From the NCBI GenBank assembly GCA_045223915.1, contig JBGUZU010000044.1, positions 62,001 through 126,000 on the forward strand: a stretch of 64,000 nucleotides of DNA. Reading direction: 5' to 3'. The notes below the pieces were generated by a model. That model had not been told where the DNA came from. It saw nothing but the letters and a program-made list of their open reading frames with translations, and did not search any database. A program made the position numbers and the translations under genes. This stretch comes from Ruminimicrobiellum sp045223915 (GTDB lineage Bacteria; Elusimicrobiota; Endomicrobiia; Endomicrobiales; Endomicrobiaceae). Below are positions 34,455-41,447 of this stretch, piece after piece. How positions within the stretch are numbered: the stretch's first letter is position 1; each line of letters begins with the position of its first letter.

Positions 34455-34627
34455 TATGAACTTGCCTCCTCTTTTATAAAATATAACAATCCTGTTCTTG
34501 TTTGCATTGCATCATACTCACTTTGTGTACAGACTATAATATCTGACTGATGAATTGCATTGCTATCTGTAATTGTATAATTTGTACCGCTTGGTAATGT
34601 AATTGAAGAAACTATTTCATTTGGCAT
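34454..34627 (-). CDS. Small fibre-module protein, 57 residues
   Basis: MPNEIVSSITLPSGTNYTITD, beta-rich; stop TAA overlaps the next start (TAATG). Ribosome site AAAGGAGAAAAAA. First gene of the fibre operon, behind promoter 34673-34701. Similar short 'SGTxYxIxD' proteins occur at the start of fibre modules. Confidence 0.75.
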   Translation of the reverse strand: MPNEIVSSITLPSGTNYTITDSNAIHQSDIIVCTQSEYDAMQTRTGLLYFIKEEASS

Positions 34628-34672
34628 ATTTTTTTCTCCTTTCTAAAAAGAGATTTAATTTAATATAATTTT

Positions 34673-34701
34673 ATTATAACATATTTTTTCTAAAAAATCA
34701 A
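34673..34701 (-). promoter_or_regulatory. Promoter of the fibre operon
   Basis: -35 TTGATT (34696-34701), 17 nt, -10 TATAAT (34673-34678). Confidence 0.85.
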
Positions 34702-34744
34702 TTTTCATCTAATATAAATAAAAAATTTTATTTTATCTTTTCTT

Positions 34745-34824
34745 ACTTTTGTCCAAACTCTTAGTTTTGAAATGAAAAAATCCAAGACCCCTTTGCATTT
34801 CACATAGACGAGTGCTTGCGTCCC
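34745..34824 (-). ncRNA. Conserved stem-loop leader element, copy 2
   Basis: Minus strand: GGGACG-CAAGCACT-CGTCTA hairpin (34805-34824), then CAAAGGGGTCTTGGA, then TTGGACAAAAGT (34745-34756), ending 44 nt upstream of the fibre promoter. Stem differences from copy 1 are compensatory. Confidence 0.65.
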
Positions 34825-34870
34825 ATCCAGATTTTGCAATCTTTTAAATTAAATAAAAAATAATAAATAA

Positions 34871-34901
34871 AAAGAGTTCATCACTCTATGACGAACTCTT
34901 T
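34871..34901 (-). terminator. Terminator of the HPr-like gene
   Basis: Stem AAAGAGTTCrTCA with complement and T-run on the minus strand; the stem overlaps the last codons and stop. Confidence 0.8.
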
Positions 34902-35105
34902 TATAGCCATGTATATATCATTGTCATCTTCTGTTTCGCAAAGTAAATCCGTAAATTCAAGGGCATATAACATACCCATCAATGACTTTGCATTTACTTT
35001 CAAACCGTTTCCATCTGTAACTGTAATGGGCTGTTTAAGCTTTTTTGTAATTTCAACAAATCTTGTTACATCTGAAACCGTATCCAAAATCAATCTTGCT
35101 CTCAT
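34881..35105 (-). CDS. HPr-like domain protein without the active histidine
   Basis: ATG 35105 chosen: AAAAGGAG lies 8 nt upstream (a longer frame has no site). 74 residues with the HPr fold pattern: VTRFVEITKKLKQPITVTDG, then NAKSLMGMLYALEF, as in the 'NAKSIMGVM' helix of HPr/Crh. The phosphorylated histidine of HPr is absent from the N-terminal part. It may act on host sugar regulation or be a structural use of the fold. Downstream of tRNA-Pro and ended by a terminator. Confidence 0.75.
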   Translation of the reverse strand: MRARLILDTVSDVTRFVEITKKLKQPITVTDGNGLKVNAKSLMGMLYALEFTDLLCETEDDNDIYMAIKEFVIE

Positions 35106-35193
35106 CAGAAAACTCCTTTTTATTAAAATTGTGGGGTACGTCACCGCACCCGCCATCCTTCACTGGGTCACATAAAATGTGCGGAAGGTCTGT

Positions 35194-35269
35194 TGGTCTG
35201 AATGGTGAGGCTTAAACTCACGACCTCGGCTGCCCAAAAGCCGCGCGCTATCAACTGCGCTACATCCAG
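35194..35269 (-). tRNA. tRNA-Pro (TGG), non-canonical elbow
   Basis: Anticodon arm CGGCT-TTTGGGC-AGCCG, CCA encoded. D-loop AGTTGATA (G18 A19) and T-loop TTTAAGC (T55 T56): the 19:56 pair is A-T instead of G-C. Confidence 0.9.
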
Positions 35270-35413
35270 AAATAATTTTCTATTACCAAAAACTAAGATG
35301 ACGTCAGTAACGCTAACTTTACAAAAATGTAATAGAACTATTTTTTGATAACAAAAATATTCTTCGACTATATATTTGTGAAATTGGCTTAAGATATAGC
35401 TCAAGTGCCGAAG

Positions 35414-35488
35414 TGGTAGCAGTAGTAGGAATCGGACCTACACCAGACTCCTTATGAGGAAGCTGAACGACCAACGCTCTGTACTGCT
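35414..35488 (-). tRNA. tRNA-Met or Ile2 (CAT), first of three
   Basis: Acceptor AGCAGTA/TACTGCT, loop CTCATAA, CCA encoded. T-loop TCCGATT (C55) and C8/G14 instead of T8/A14 are unusual. CAT could be Met or lysidine-modified Ile. Confidence 0.85.
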
Positions 35489-35563
35489 ATATTTGATAAA
35501 AGAGATTTTTTATTTTTCTTTTCTCTTTTATCTTTTCTCTTTTCTCTTGTATCTTACATATAT

Positions 35564-35592
35564 ATTATACTATAATTTTTTTTAAAAATCAA
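35564..35592 (-). promoter_or_regulatory. Promoter of the Met/Pro/HPr-like unit
   Basis: -35 TTGATT (35587-35592), 17 nt, -10 TATAAT (35564-35569), then ATATATGTAAGATACAAG. Confidence 0.85.
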
Positions 35593-35598
35593 CAAATG

Positions 35599-35724
35599 TT
35601 ATTTTTTTCTCGTAAGTAAAGTTGTTATCATCAGCATACATTGTATAATGCCAACAACTAAGATGGCGAAAGAAAAATTTCCTTCCGCCATCTGCTCTCC
35701 TATTGTGGCGAAAAATTCTATCAT
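35599..35724 (-). CDS. Small membrane peptide, 41 residues
   Basis: ATG lies one base after the previous stop (TGATATG), so translation is coupled. One hydrophobic segment (FSFAILVVGIIQCMLMITTLL) and basic C terminus RKK. Stop TAA. Unknown function. Confidence 0.6.
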   Translation of the reverse strand: MIEFFATIGEQMAEGNFSFAILVVGIIQCMLMITTLLTRKK

Positions 35725-35725
35725 A

Positions 35726-35956
35726 TCAAAAATCAATATAAATAATTTCGTTCTCGTCGCAACCTAATATATACAACACATCATTAACTTTTTCTAATCG
35801 AGATAAATTTATTTGATATGGAATGGAACATTCAAATAAAGGAATGTCTTTTTTAACTAACTTGTTAAACAGTTCCTGTTCTGTTATTCCTATTGGCTAT
35901 AAAGCCAAAATAATTGTTGCAGCTGATATATGAAAGTATTGACGTAAAGACTTCAA
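35726..35956 (-). CDS. Small protein with TTG start, 76 residues
   Basis: TTG 35956 preceded by AAGGAGAG; one TAG (LALQPIG) and stop TGA. Sequence LRQYFHISAATIIL then ITEQELFNKLVKKDI and RLEKVNDVLYILGCDENEIIYIDF. Hypothetical. Confidence 0.6.
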
Positions 35957-35996
35957 TTATTATCTCTCCTTATAGTATTTTATTAGGAGAGTTTTG

Positions 35997-36329
35997 TCAA
36001 TTTGTAATATCCTTACCGCAAGCTTCAAGAACCTTACAAGCTTCAAGAGCAAGCTGCTCTGCATGAAGAACGTATTCAGTAGCCTTATCAACATCCTTAG
36101 ATGCCTTATTAAAGACAGCTACTGCTTCATTATACTTTTCTTTTGCTCTTTTTACACGCTTTTCAGCAATCTTCAAATCACATCGAGCCTGAGCAATTTC
36201 TACGCCCTTTTCATTATCAAAAGTGTCGCTTGGATGGCATTTTGCAACTCCTCGGACATTCTTGCCTGCATAAGTGGATACTACTACTACCTTACCCTTG
36301 CCATCTGTGTAAGTTCTGTACCTTGACAT
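35997..36329 (-). CDS. Coiled-coil protein, 110 residues
   Basis: SRYRTYTDGKGKVVVVSTYAG start, then a long Ala/Lys/Glu coiled coil (EIAQARCDLKIAEKRVKRAK). Ribosome site AAGGAG. No TAG. Unknown function; within the tRNA array. Confidence 0.75.
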   Translation of the reverse strand: MSRYRTYTDGKGKVVVVSTYAGKNVRGVAKCHPSDTFDNEKGVEIAQARCDLKIAEKRVKRAKEKYNEAVAVFNKASKDVDKATEYVLHAEQLALEACKVLEACGKDITN

Positions 36330-36368
36330 ATTTTCTTCTCCTTTAATTAAATTATTTTTTTATAATAG

Positions 36369-36444
36369 TACGAGAGGAGAGACTTGAACTCATCACGTCT
36401 GTCGGTTATCAGCCGACTGTTTTTGCCAATTAAACTACTCTCGT
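36369..36444 (-). tRNA. tRNA-Ile (GAT)
   Basis: Acceptor ACGAGAG/CTCTCGT, arm GTCGG-CTGATAA-CCGAC, T-loop TTCAAGT with weak T stem, CCA not encoded. Confidence 0.85.
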
Positions 36445-36879
36445 GTGTTGCGGCGGGGAATCTCCCCCGCCATTTGGTGGAACTTAGTACTAACTTCCTG
36501 AAATAACTCACGCATGAGTTATTTGTTTTGCTTTCTCATTCTTCCGAAGAAGCGAGCTTTCATTTACCGTCCGCAGACTTTCAAAGGCATCAAAATTAAA
36601 TTAAATAATTAAAACTGGTTTTATCGTTGCTCTCCAACTATCTTGTTCCTCAACAAGCAACATCGGGCAAGTTTTCTGTTCTTGCAAACTGTAGTTCCAT
36701 TCGTACTACATTGCGTCTTCTTTTGTTTTATCTATGCTTCCCTCAAAAGCTTCTTACAAAAGTTGACTTTTAGAGTTATTACGGTGCCAGTATTCACCCA
36801 ACAAATTTAATCTCACATTGCTTAGCATTGTCTCTTCTGAAGAACACATTGTAGATTAAATAAGGGCTAAACCCTTTAC
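36445..36879 (-). other. Hairpin-rich non-coding spacer, 435 nt
   Basis: No gene. Contains GGCGGGG/CCCCGCC (36452-36475), a perfect AAATAACTCA/TGAGTTATTT hairpin near 36515, and a UUCG-capped CTTC/GAAG hairpin near 36545. The remainder is low in A-T runs compared with other spacers, consistent with a folded RNA. Confidence 0.5.
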
Positions 36880-36952
36880 CTCCAACAGTAGGGCTCGAAC
36901 CTACGACCCAGCGGTTAACAGCCGCTTGCTCTACCTACTGAGCTATGCTGGA
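36880..36952 (-). tRNA. tRNA-Asn (GTT)
   Basis: Acceptor TCCAGCA/TGTTGGA, arm AGCGG-CTGTTAA-CCGCT, T-loop TTCGAGC, CCA not encoded. Confidence 0.9.
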
Positions 36953-37056
36953 ATATATCAAGTTTTAACACCAGTTTAACAGGAGTCGAACCTGTCAATA
37001 AAGAGAATCGAACTCTTTTTACTTGTGGGACAACCGATGCCCTCATTAAAAATTTA

Positions 37057-37097
37057 TGGCGGCTCTAACGGGATTTGAACCCATGTCTTCGCAGTGA
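37057..37097 (-). tRNA. tRNA-Asp (GTC), 3' half of an interrupted gene
   Basis: Carries TCAC of the anticodon loop, stem TGCGA, T-arm with TTCAAAT, acceptor TAGAGCC, G73 and CCA. It pairs with the 5' half at 37943-37979: together they give acceptor GGCTTTA/TAGAGCC, stem TCGCA/TGCGA and loop CTGTCAC. Confidence 0.8.
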
Positions 37098-37119
37098 TTG
37101 CTCAAATTGAGTAATGACC

Positions 37120-37854
37120 TCAAATTTTAGCCCATTCTTCATCAGAATATTTTTTTATCTATGACTTTTTAGAGGGTAAATTAAATTTGATACACCATTT
37201 TCTAATGGCATTATCACTACATTTAAATTTCTAACCAATAGAAACAAAGCTCATTGTACGAATCATATTTTTTAACTACTCTCTTGTGATAGGCATTTTT
37301 TCAAGTGGAATAGTTTGATAAATAGATTGGCACTCTTTACATCGAATAGATTTATAACTGACTTCTTTTCCACAATCTTTACAATAATATTTTTTAGCAA
37401 AGATTTTTCTTTGTGGATTTTTAGCCCCAGTTGTTTCCAATTGTTGATTGCAATTTGGACAAACCCATCGTAAATTATTTAATCTATCATCATTATTGAT
37501 TCCGTTGATATGATCAAGAATTAATGTTAATTCTTTGCCCTGCCAAATAGGCTATAATCCACAAATAGAACATTTATAAGAAACACAATTTTTTTTAAGA
37601 AATAATTTGCGTAAAGTATGCTGACTTGCAGTAGAATTTTGAATAAATGTATTCTCTTCTGTTCTTTTTTGCCCTATTTTTGACGATGAAAAATGAGCTG
37701 TGTCATAGCCTATCAATTTTTCTTTTAATCTTTTTATAGTGTCTCCTGATGGAGAGCTACTATAACCAATTTTCTTTGCAAAATCTTTAAATGAAGTCGA
37801 ATGTTTTACAATGATTGAAATTTCTTCTTTAGAATATTTTTCAAAATAACCCAT
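37120..37854 (-). CDS. HNH homing endonuclease inside tRNA-Asp
   Basis: 244 residues with TAG codons at ICGLQPIW and near the C terminus. Order: N-terminal helix-turn-helix-like segment (FKDFAKKIGYSSSPSG), CSICGL zinc knuckle, HNH core LDHINGINNDDRLNNLRWVCPNC, C-terminal zinc pair CKDCG..CKECQ. Start ATG after AAGGAGTG; TGA stop 22 nt before the 3' tRNA half. Homing nucleases cut an allele lacking the insert. Only about 110 nt of insert are outside the gene. Confidence 0.9.
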
Positions 37855-37942
37855 AAAGTCACTCCTTTCTATATATTATAAAAAGAAGTTCAATTTTCTG
37901 AATTCAAGTTGACCAAAGTTTTTTCAATTAAACTATTTGAAC

Positions 37943-37979
37943 CAGTGCGATGTCCTAAACCTAACTGAACGATAAAGCC
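37943..37979 (-). tRNA. tRNA-Asp (GTC), 5' half of an interrupted gene
   Basis: Acceptor GGCTTTA, D-arm with GG, stem TCGCA and CTG of the anticodon loop. The 845-nt insert begins GTTCAAAT and ends ATTTGAGC-AA; these ends are complementary over 8 bp. Confidence 0.8.
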
Positions 37980-37993
37980 ATATATATAATTAT

Positions 37994-38084
37994 TGGCAGA
38001 GAGAGCGAGATTTGAACTCGCGCCTCAACAAAGCTGAGCTAGCGTCTTAGCAGGACGCCCCCTTAACCGCTTGGGTATCTCTCT
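37994..38084 (-). tRNA. tRNA-Ser (GCT)
   Basis: Long variable arm, arm GCGTC-CTGCTAA-GACGC, T-loop TTCAAAT, CCA encoded. Confidence 0.95.
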
Positions 38085-38229
38085 GTATATATAAAATGAG
38101 CAAATAAAACCACAAAAGGAAAAACAACACTCATATTATTAGTTGTTTTTTATTTATTTAAAAAGGTTGCCCCTCACAGCCTAATTGCAGATATTCGTAA
38201 TTAGGATCCCTTTCTATGAGGCTTAGGTT
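38085..38229 (-). other. Structured spacer
   Basis: CCTCA/TGAGG stem enclosing a 7-bp CCTAATT/AATTAGG hairpin; no gene. Confidence 0.45.
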
Positions 38230-38305
38230 TGGTGCTGCAGGACGGAATTGCGCCGCCGACACCAGGATTTTCAATCTTGTGCTCTACTAACTGAGCTACC
38301 ACAGC
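38230..38305 (-). tRNA. tRNA-Phe (GAA), non-canonical elbow
   Basis: Acceptor GCTGTGG/CTGCAGC, loop TTGAAAA, CCA encoded. D-loop AGTTAGTA (A18 G19) and T-loop CGCAATT (G55 C56). Confidence 0.9.
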
Positions 38306-38308
38306 ATA

Positions 38309-38515
38309 TTAACTATGAAGAAATGATAAATCTTTATGTATGCCGTAGTCTTCAAAAAGAATTTCTTCTAATTCTTCAATTTCTTCCCAAGAGTAATAGT
38401 CACCTACACAAGGCGTTTCTCCTTTTACTATTGCTTCAAGAATCTGTCGTCGCTCTTCCAAATGGTTTATATAACCACCAAAAGCTCCTGAAGTATCCAT
38501 CATATAAGACATCAT
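38309..38515 (-). CDS. Small acidic protein, 68 residues
   Basis: ATG 38515 preferred: AAAGGAA lies about 9 nt upstream; an ATG three codons earlier is too close to it. Acidic C-terminal half (YYSWEEIEELEEILFEDYG). Stop TAA 3 nt before tRNA-Phe. Unknown function. Confidence 0.6.
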   Translation of the reverse strand: MMSYMMDTSGAFGGYINHLEERRQILEAIVKGETPCVGDYYSWEEIEELEEILFEDYGIHKDLSFLHS

Positions 38516-38551
38516 ATTTATCATTTCCTTTCTTTTTTATCTTACATATAT

Positions 38552-38580
38552 ATTATACTATAAATTTTTTAAAAAATCAA
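38552..38580 (-). promoter_or_regulatory. Promoter of the Phe/Ser/Asp unit
   Basis: -35 TTGATT (38575-38580), 17 nt, -10 TATAAT (38552-38557), then ATATATGTAAGATAAAA. Confidence 0.85.
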
Positions 38581-38596
38581 AGAAAGATTTTTTATC

Positions 38597-38679
38597 TGGT
38601 GCGGGAAGTGGGATTTGAACCCACAAGCCGAAGCAATGGTATTTGAAGCCATCATGTTTTCCAATTTCATCATTCCCGC
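38597..38679 (-). tRNA. tRNA-Leu (CAA)
   Basis: Type II tRNA, acceptor GCGGGAA/TTCCCGC. Best reading has loop TTCAAAT with a C-A mismatch closing the arm, giving CAA; a 9-nt loop containing TCA is the alternative. T-loop TTCAAAT. Confidence 0.75.
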
Positions 38680-38737
38680 AAAATAGGAACCAGAGCGTAC
38701 CCCAGCCCCCGAAAAACCACGAGGATTTTTATGCTAT

Positions 38738-38812
38738 TGGCATCCCAAGAAAGATTCGAACTCTCATCTATGGGTTCGTAGCCCATTACTCTATCCCTTG
38801 AGCTATTGGGAC
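38738..38812 (-). tRNA. tRNA-Arg (ACG)
   Basis: Arm ATGGG-CTACGAA-CCCAT, T-loop TTCGAAT, CCA encoded. Confidence 0.95.
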
Positions 38813-39109
38813 ATATAAAGACCTTTTTCTCGAGACAGGCGGTCAACCTGTACCTTAACGCATTTCTTAACGCTGAAACGCTTCCCTTGGCTTGGCACTC
38901 AAACGTCGTATGAAGAGTCTTTAGTTTCGTGTTGAAACATATGAGCATCCATAACGCATCTCAAAAGTCACCAAATAGTTTTTTATTTTTGAATAACCGC
39001 TCCAAACAAGCATAACATCAAAATTAAATGGTCTATCTGGAATACCCACACTTTTTTGAGAAGGTGTGATTCTCTATGGTTCCACTTAAAAGGTTACCAT
39101 AAAACCGAA
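38813..39109 (-). other. Hairpin-rich non-coding spacer
   Basis: No gene. Hairpins ACAGG/CCTGT (7-nt loop), GTTTC/GAAAC and CACAC/GTGTG; short direct repeats of GCGTTAAG near 38860. The ACAGG arm has GAC in its loop, but no T-arm follows, so it is not called a Val tRNA. Confidence 0.45.
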
Positions 39110-39185
39110 TGGTGGAAGCTATGAGAATCGAACTCATGACCTATAGTTTGCAAAACTATTGTTCTACCAACTGAACTAAGCCCCC
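39110..39185 (-). tRNA. tRNA-Ala (TGC)
   Basis: Acceptor GGGGGCT/AGCTTCC, arm ATAGT-TTTGCAA-ACTAT, CCA encoded. Confidence 0.95.
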
Positions 39186-39231
39186 ATATAAAAAATGATA
39201 AACATCTTTTTCTTTTTTATCTTACATATAT

Positions 39232-39260
39232 ATTATAACAAAATTTTTATAAAAAATCAA
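39232..39260 (-). promoter_or_regulatory. Promoter of the Ala/Arg/Leu unit
   Basis: -35 TTGATT (39255-39260), 17 nt, -10 TATAAT (39232-39237). Confidence 0.85.
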
Positions 39261-39289
39261 AAGAAGTTTATCTACAATGGTTTTTTTAG

Positions 39290-39371
39290 TGCGGGGGGTG
39301 GGACTCGAACCCACACGCCTTTCGACAATAGAACCTAAATCTATCGCGGCTGCCAATTACGCCACTCCCGC
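39290..39371 (-). tRNA. tRNA-Leu (TAG)
   Basis: Type II, arm ATAGA-TTTAGGT-TCTAT, T-loop TTCGAGT, CCA not encoded. Confidence 0.9.
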
Positions 39372-39409
39372 ATAAAAATTATTTTTAGTATTTTTTATCT
39401 TACATATAT

Positions 39410-39438
39410 ATTATATTATAAATTTTTTAAAAAATCAA
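39410..39438 (-). promoter_or_regulatory. Promoter of tRNA-Leu (TAG)
   Basis: -35 TTGATT (39433-39438), 17 nt, -10 TATAAT (39410-39415). Confidence 0.85.
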
Positions 39439-39455
39439 TAAAAGATTTTTATTTT

Positions 39456-39532
39456 TGGCAGGAGTACAGGGAATCAAACCCAAATGACTTTTAGTTTTGG
39501 AGACTAACGTGCTATCATTACACTATACTCCT
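39456..39532 (-). tRNA. tRNA-Trp (CCA), non-canonical elbow
   Basis: Acceptor AGGAGTA/TACTCCT, arm TTAGT-CTCCAAA-ACTAA, CCA encoded. D-loop AATGATA (G18 A19) and T-loop TTTGATT (T55 T56): A19-T56 as in tRNA-Pro. Confidence 0.9.
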
Positions 39533-39604
39533 ATATAGAGGGCGCCTTCTTTACGACACCCTTATGGTTTTCTGGTATTCTTTTATTTTTTATCTTACAT
39601 ATAT

Positions 39605-39633
39605 ATTATACTATAATTTTTAAAAAATATCAA
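39605..39633 (-). promoter_or_regulatory. Promoter of tRNA-Trp
   Basis: -35 TTGATA (39628-39633), 17 nt, -10 TATAAT (39605-39610). Confidence 0.8.
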
Positions 39634-39665
39634 TGTAAGATTATCTTATTTTGTCCAAGTTACAT

Positions 39666-40463
39666 TTACCATGAAACATAAACATCAAGTATATAACTTA
39701 AACATCCACAATCATAAACTTTTCCCATCTTACCAAAGGGGGTATCTACAATTGTTCCAAAATCAAGAGCACTTGATGCTAAACAAATATATCCATTTTC
39801 ATCACAAATATATCCATTTTCATCTACGTATTTCCCTGGAATTGGAGTTGCTGTAACGCCATCTTCACTTTCACAATAAAAAGTCCACGACCATCCTCCC
39901 CATTCGATTACACCTTGATTATAAAAATCACTAGGACTGTATTCAGCATTAAAAAAATAATTATTTATAACAATTTCCTCTTCTTCTGGGGGCGGCGCCG
40001 CAGCATAATTAATATTTTCATTTTCTACATCAATAAAGGATATTTCGTCCTCTGAGTCTTCTTCAATTAAAAATTCTTCTGTTTCTTCATTGAACGTATC
40101 TTCTTCAATAAAAGTTTCTACGTTATCAATGATAGACTCTTCTTTTACAGAAGTTTCTATTTTAATCGCTTCTTTTTGAGAGCCTTCTTTTATGGAATTT
40201 TCTTTAGAAGCTTCTAAAGAATTTTCCATTATAATATTTGCATTGTCTTTAGTTTTTTGCTTGTTATTTAAAATTGAACTATTTTCTACTTGTCTTTTTA
40301 CTGCATTATCTGTTTTTAAAACTGTTTTTTCAGAATTTTCTTCTAATTTTATATTTTCTCCTTGTCCTAACTGAGTTTCTTTTTGAACCGAGCATCCAAA
40401 AGAACATATAAACATACAAATGCTTATTAACCCAATTAGCTCCTTGATTAGTAATTTCTTCAT
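39666..40463 (-). CDS. Lipoprotein with C-terminal 3D domain
   Basis: ATG 40463 chosen (AAAGGAG 6 nt upstream). Signal peptide with lipobox (ICSFGC, about residues 18-23), a long Glu/Ser-rich linker, then a 3D-type domain (SSALDFGTIVDTPFGKMGKVYDCGCLSYILDVYV) of the RlpA/MltA double-psi barrel kind. Such domains act on or bind cell wall. A surface lipoprotein could serve lysis or superinfection exclusion. No TAG codons. Confidence 0.8.
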   Translation of the reverse strand: MKKLLIKELIGLISICMFICSFGCSVQKETQLGQGENIKLEENSEKTVLKTDNAVKRQVENSSILNNKQKTKDNANIIMENSLEASKENSIKEGSQKEAIKIETSVKEESIIDNVETFIEEDTFNEETEEFLIEEDSEDEISFIDVENENINYAAAPPPEEEEIVINNYFFNAEYSPSDFYNQGVIEWGGWSWTFYCESEDGVTATPIPGKYVDENGYICDENGYICLASSALDFGTIVDTPFGKMGKVYDCGCLSYILDVYVSW

Positions 40464-40536
40464 TTTTATTCTCCTTTTCATTCTTGTTTAATGAATACCA
40501 GAAAAGGATTATGAAAACTGGAAATAGTTTTCAAGT

Positions 40537-40610
40537 GGTGGTCCACCCAAGACTTGAACTTGGAACTGATCTCTTATGAGGGGACTGTTCTACCATTGAA
40601 CTAATGGACC
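40537..40610 (-). tRNA. tRNA-Met or Ile2 (CAT), second of three
   Basis: Acceptor GGTCCAT/GTGGACC, loop CTCATAA (one C-A mismatch in the arm), T-loop TTCAAGT, CCA encoded. Confidence 0.85.
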
Positions 40611-40626
40611 GTATAGCAAGACGCTT

Positions 40627-40697
40627 TTAATAAGGTGGGATTCGAACCCACAATCATAGATTAAGAGTCTATTATACAACCTTTGTATTTCTTATAT
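40627..40697 (-). tRNA. tRNA-Lys (CTT), weak acceptor stem
   Basis: Arm ATAGA-CTCTTAA-TCTAT, T-arm GTGGG-TTCGAAT-CCCAC, D-loop AAAGGTT. The acceptor pairs well over only five positions and CCA is absent, so it may be decaying. Confidence 0.65.
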
Positions 40698-40728
40698 TAT
40701 TTTGCTGTAAGCGTCTTTGAAAGTATTA

Positions 40729-40932
40729 TTATATTAAAGCATAGCGTTTTTCAACAGAAAGTTCTGGAATTTGGTCATTTATTGCGTTTAAAGTCACTGA
40801 TATATAAACGCTATTTAATGGAAATGAGCCATTATCAAATGCAATCTCTTGTTTAAGTTCTTGTATAAGGGTTGCTATTTTAGCAACGTTTTCTTCTGTA
40901 ATACCAGATGAATGTTCTGTTGTAATCTCCAT
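40729..40932 (-). CDS. Small protein, 67 residues
   Basis: Start ATG after AAAAGGAG, stop TAA. MEITTEHSSGITEENVAKI, amphipathic helices. No family recognised. Confidence 0.65.
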   Translation of the reverse strand: MEITTEHSSGITEENVAKIATLIQELKQEIAFDNGSFPLNSVYISVTLNAINDQIPELSVEKRYALI

Positions 40933-40957
40933 TATAAAATACTCCTTTTATAAAATA

Positions 40958-41075
40958 TGGCAACGAGCCGAGGTGCCGCCCCTCTAATTTTGTATCACCT
41001 ACTCAATAAGCATAGGACGCCTACTTATCTTTCAGAAGAAAATAAAATTTTCTTTTCATCTATACTGAACTCGCC
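40958..41075 (-). ncRNA. CCA-ended tRNA-like RNA without a decoding loop
   Basis: Starts exactly where tRNA-Gly ends (41076). Acceptor GGCGAGT/GCTCGTT, G73 and encoded CCA, T-arm GAGG-GGCGGCA-CCTC, and a TCAG/CTGA stem with a 29-nt loop holding an AAGAAAAT/ATTTTCTT hairpin. In place of an anticodon arm is a long hairpin (ATAAG...CTTAT, TAGG/CCTA) without a 7-nt loop. 118 nt in total. Confidence 0.6.
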
Positions 41076-41149
41076 TGGAGCAGATAACGGGATGCGCGCC
41101 CGCACCGAAAGCTTGGCAGGCTTTAATGCTACTATTACACCATATCTGC
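41076..41149 (-). tRNA. tRNA-Gly (GCC), non-canonical elbow
   Basis: Acceptor GCAGATA/TATCTGC, loop CTGCCAA, CCA encoded. D-loop AATAGTA (A18 G19) and T-loop CGCGCAT (G55 C56). Confidence 0.9.
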
Positions 41150-41361
41150 ATAAAAGGTGAGGAAGATTCCCCACCTGACCCGCAAAGGGTATAACATCTA
41201 ATTTGTAAGACCCGCAAAGGGTATAATTAGACAAAGGGTGGACCAGGATTAATGCTAACCAGCCCAGAAAGCTAATCTTGGAGGCGGGGGTTCCCGCCAT
41301 CTCACTTGCCAAGTCAAGCTATCTGTTTAGGATTACAGCAAACCATAACAATAAGATTATT
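41150..41361 (-). other. Spacer with duplicated hairpin
   Basis: No gene. Two copies of the hairpin ACCC-TTTGC-GGGT in direct repeats TTATACCC-TTTGCGGGTC (about 41180 and 41212), enclosed in part by CTAATT/AATTAG; also GGCGGG/CCCGCC near 41290 and GGTGGGGAA/TTCCTCACC near 41165. Confidence 0.5.
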
Positions 41362-41439
41362 ACATAACTTATATGGATTTGCACCATAGTCTGCCTGTTT
41401 TACCAAGCTGCTCTACGTCTTGAGCTATTATCGTTATGT
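41362..41439 (-). tRNA. Degenerate tRNA-like sequence (GTA in loop)
   Basis: 7-bp ACATAAC/GTTATGT stem, D-arm GCTC-AAGACGTA-GAGC, arm GCTTG/CAGGC with a 6-nt loop containing GTA, T-arm TATGG-TGCAAAT-CCATA. An extra 5 and 3 nt lie between acceptor and the arms and no CCA is encoded. Possibly a decayed or unusual tRNA-Tyr. Confidence 0.4.
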
Positions 41440-41447
41440 AATAATTA

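Noticed and set aside
37057..37979. Definite group I intron call in tRNA-Asp
   Set aside because: Exon does not end in U, no clear P7/P3 core seen, and non-coding insert length is too short; left as an open finding.
38820..38850. Possible tRNA-Val arm (ACAGG hairpin with GAC)
   Set aside because: No T-arm or acceptor partner follows; position 37 is not a purine.
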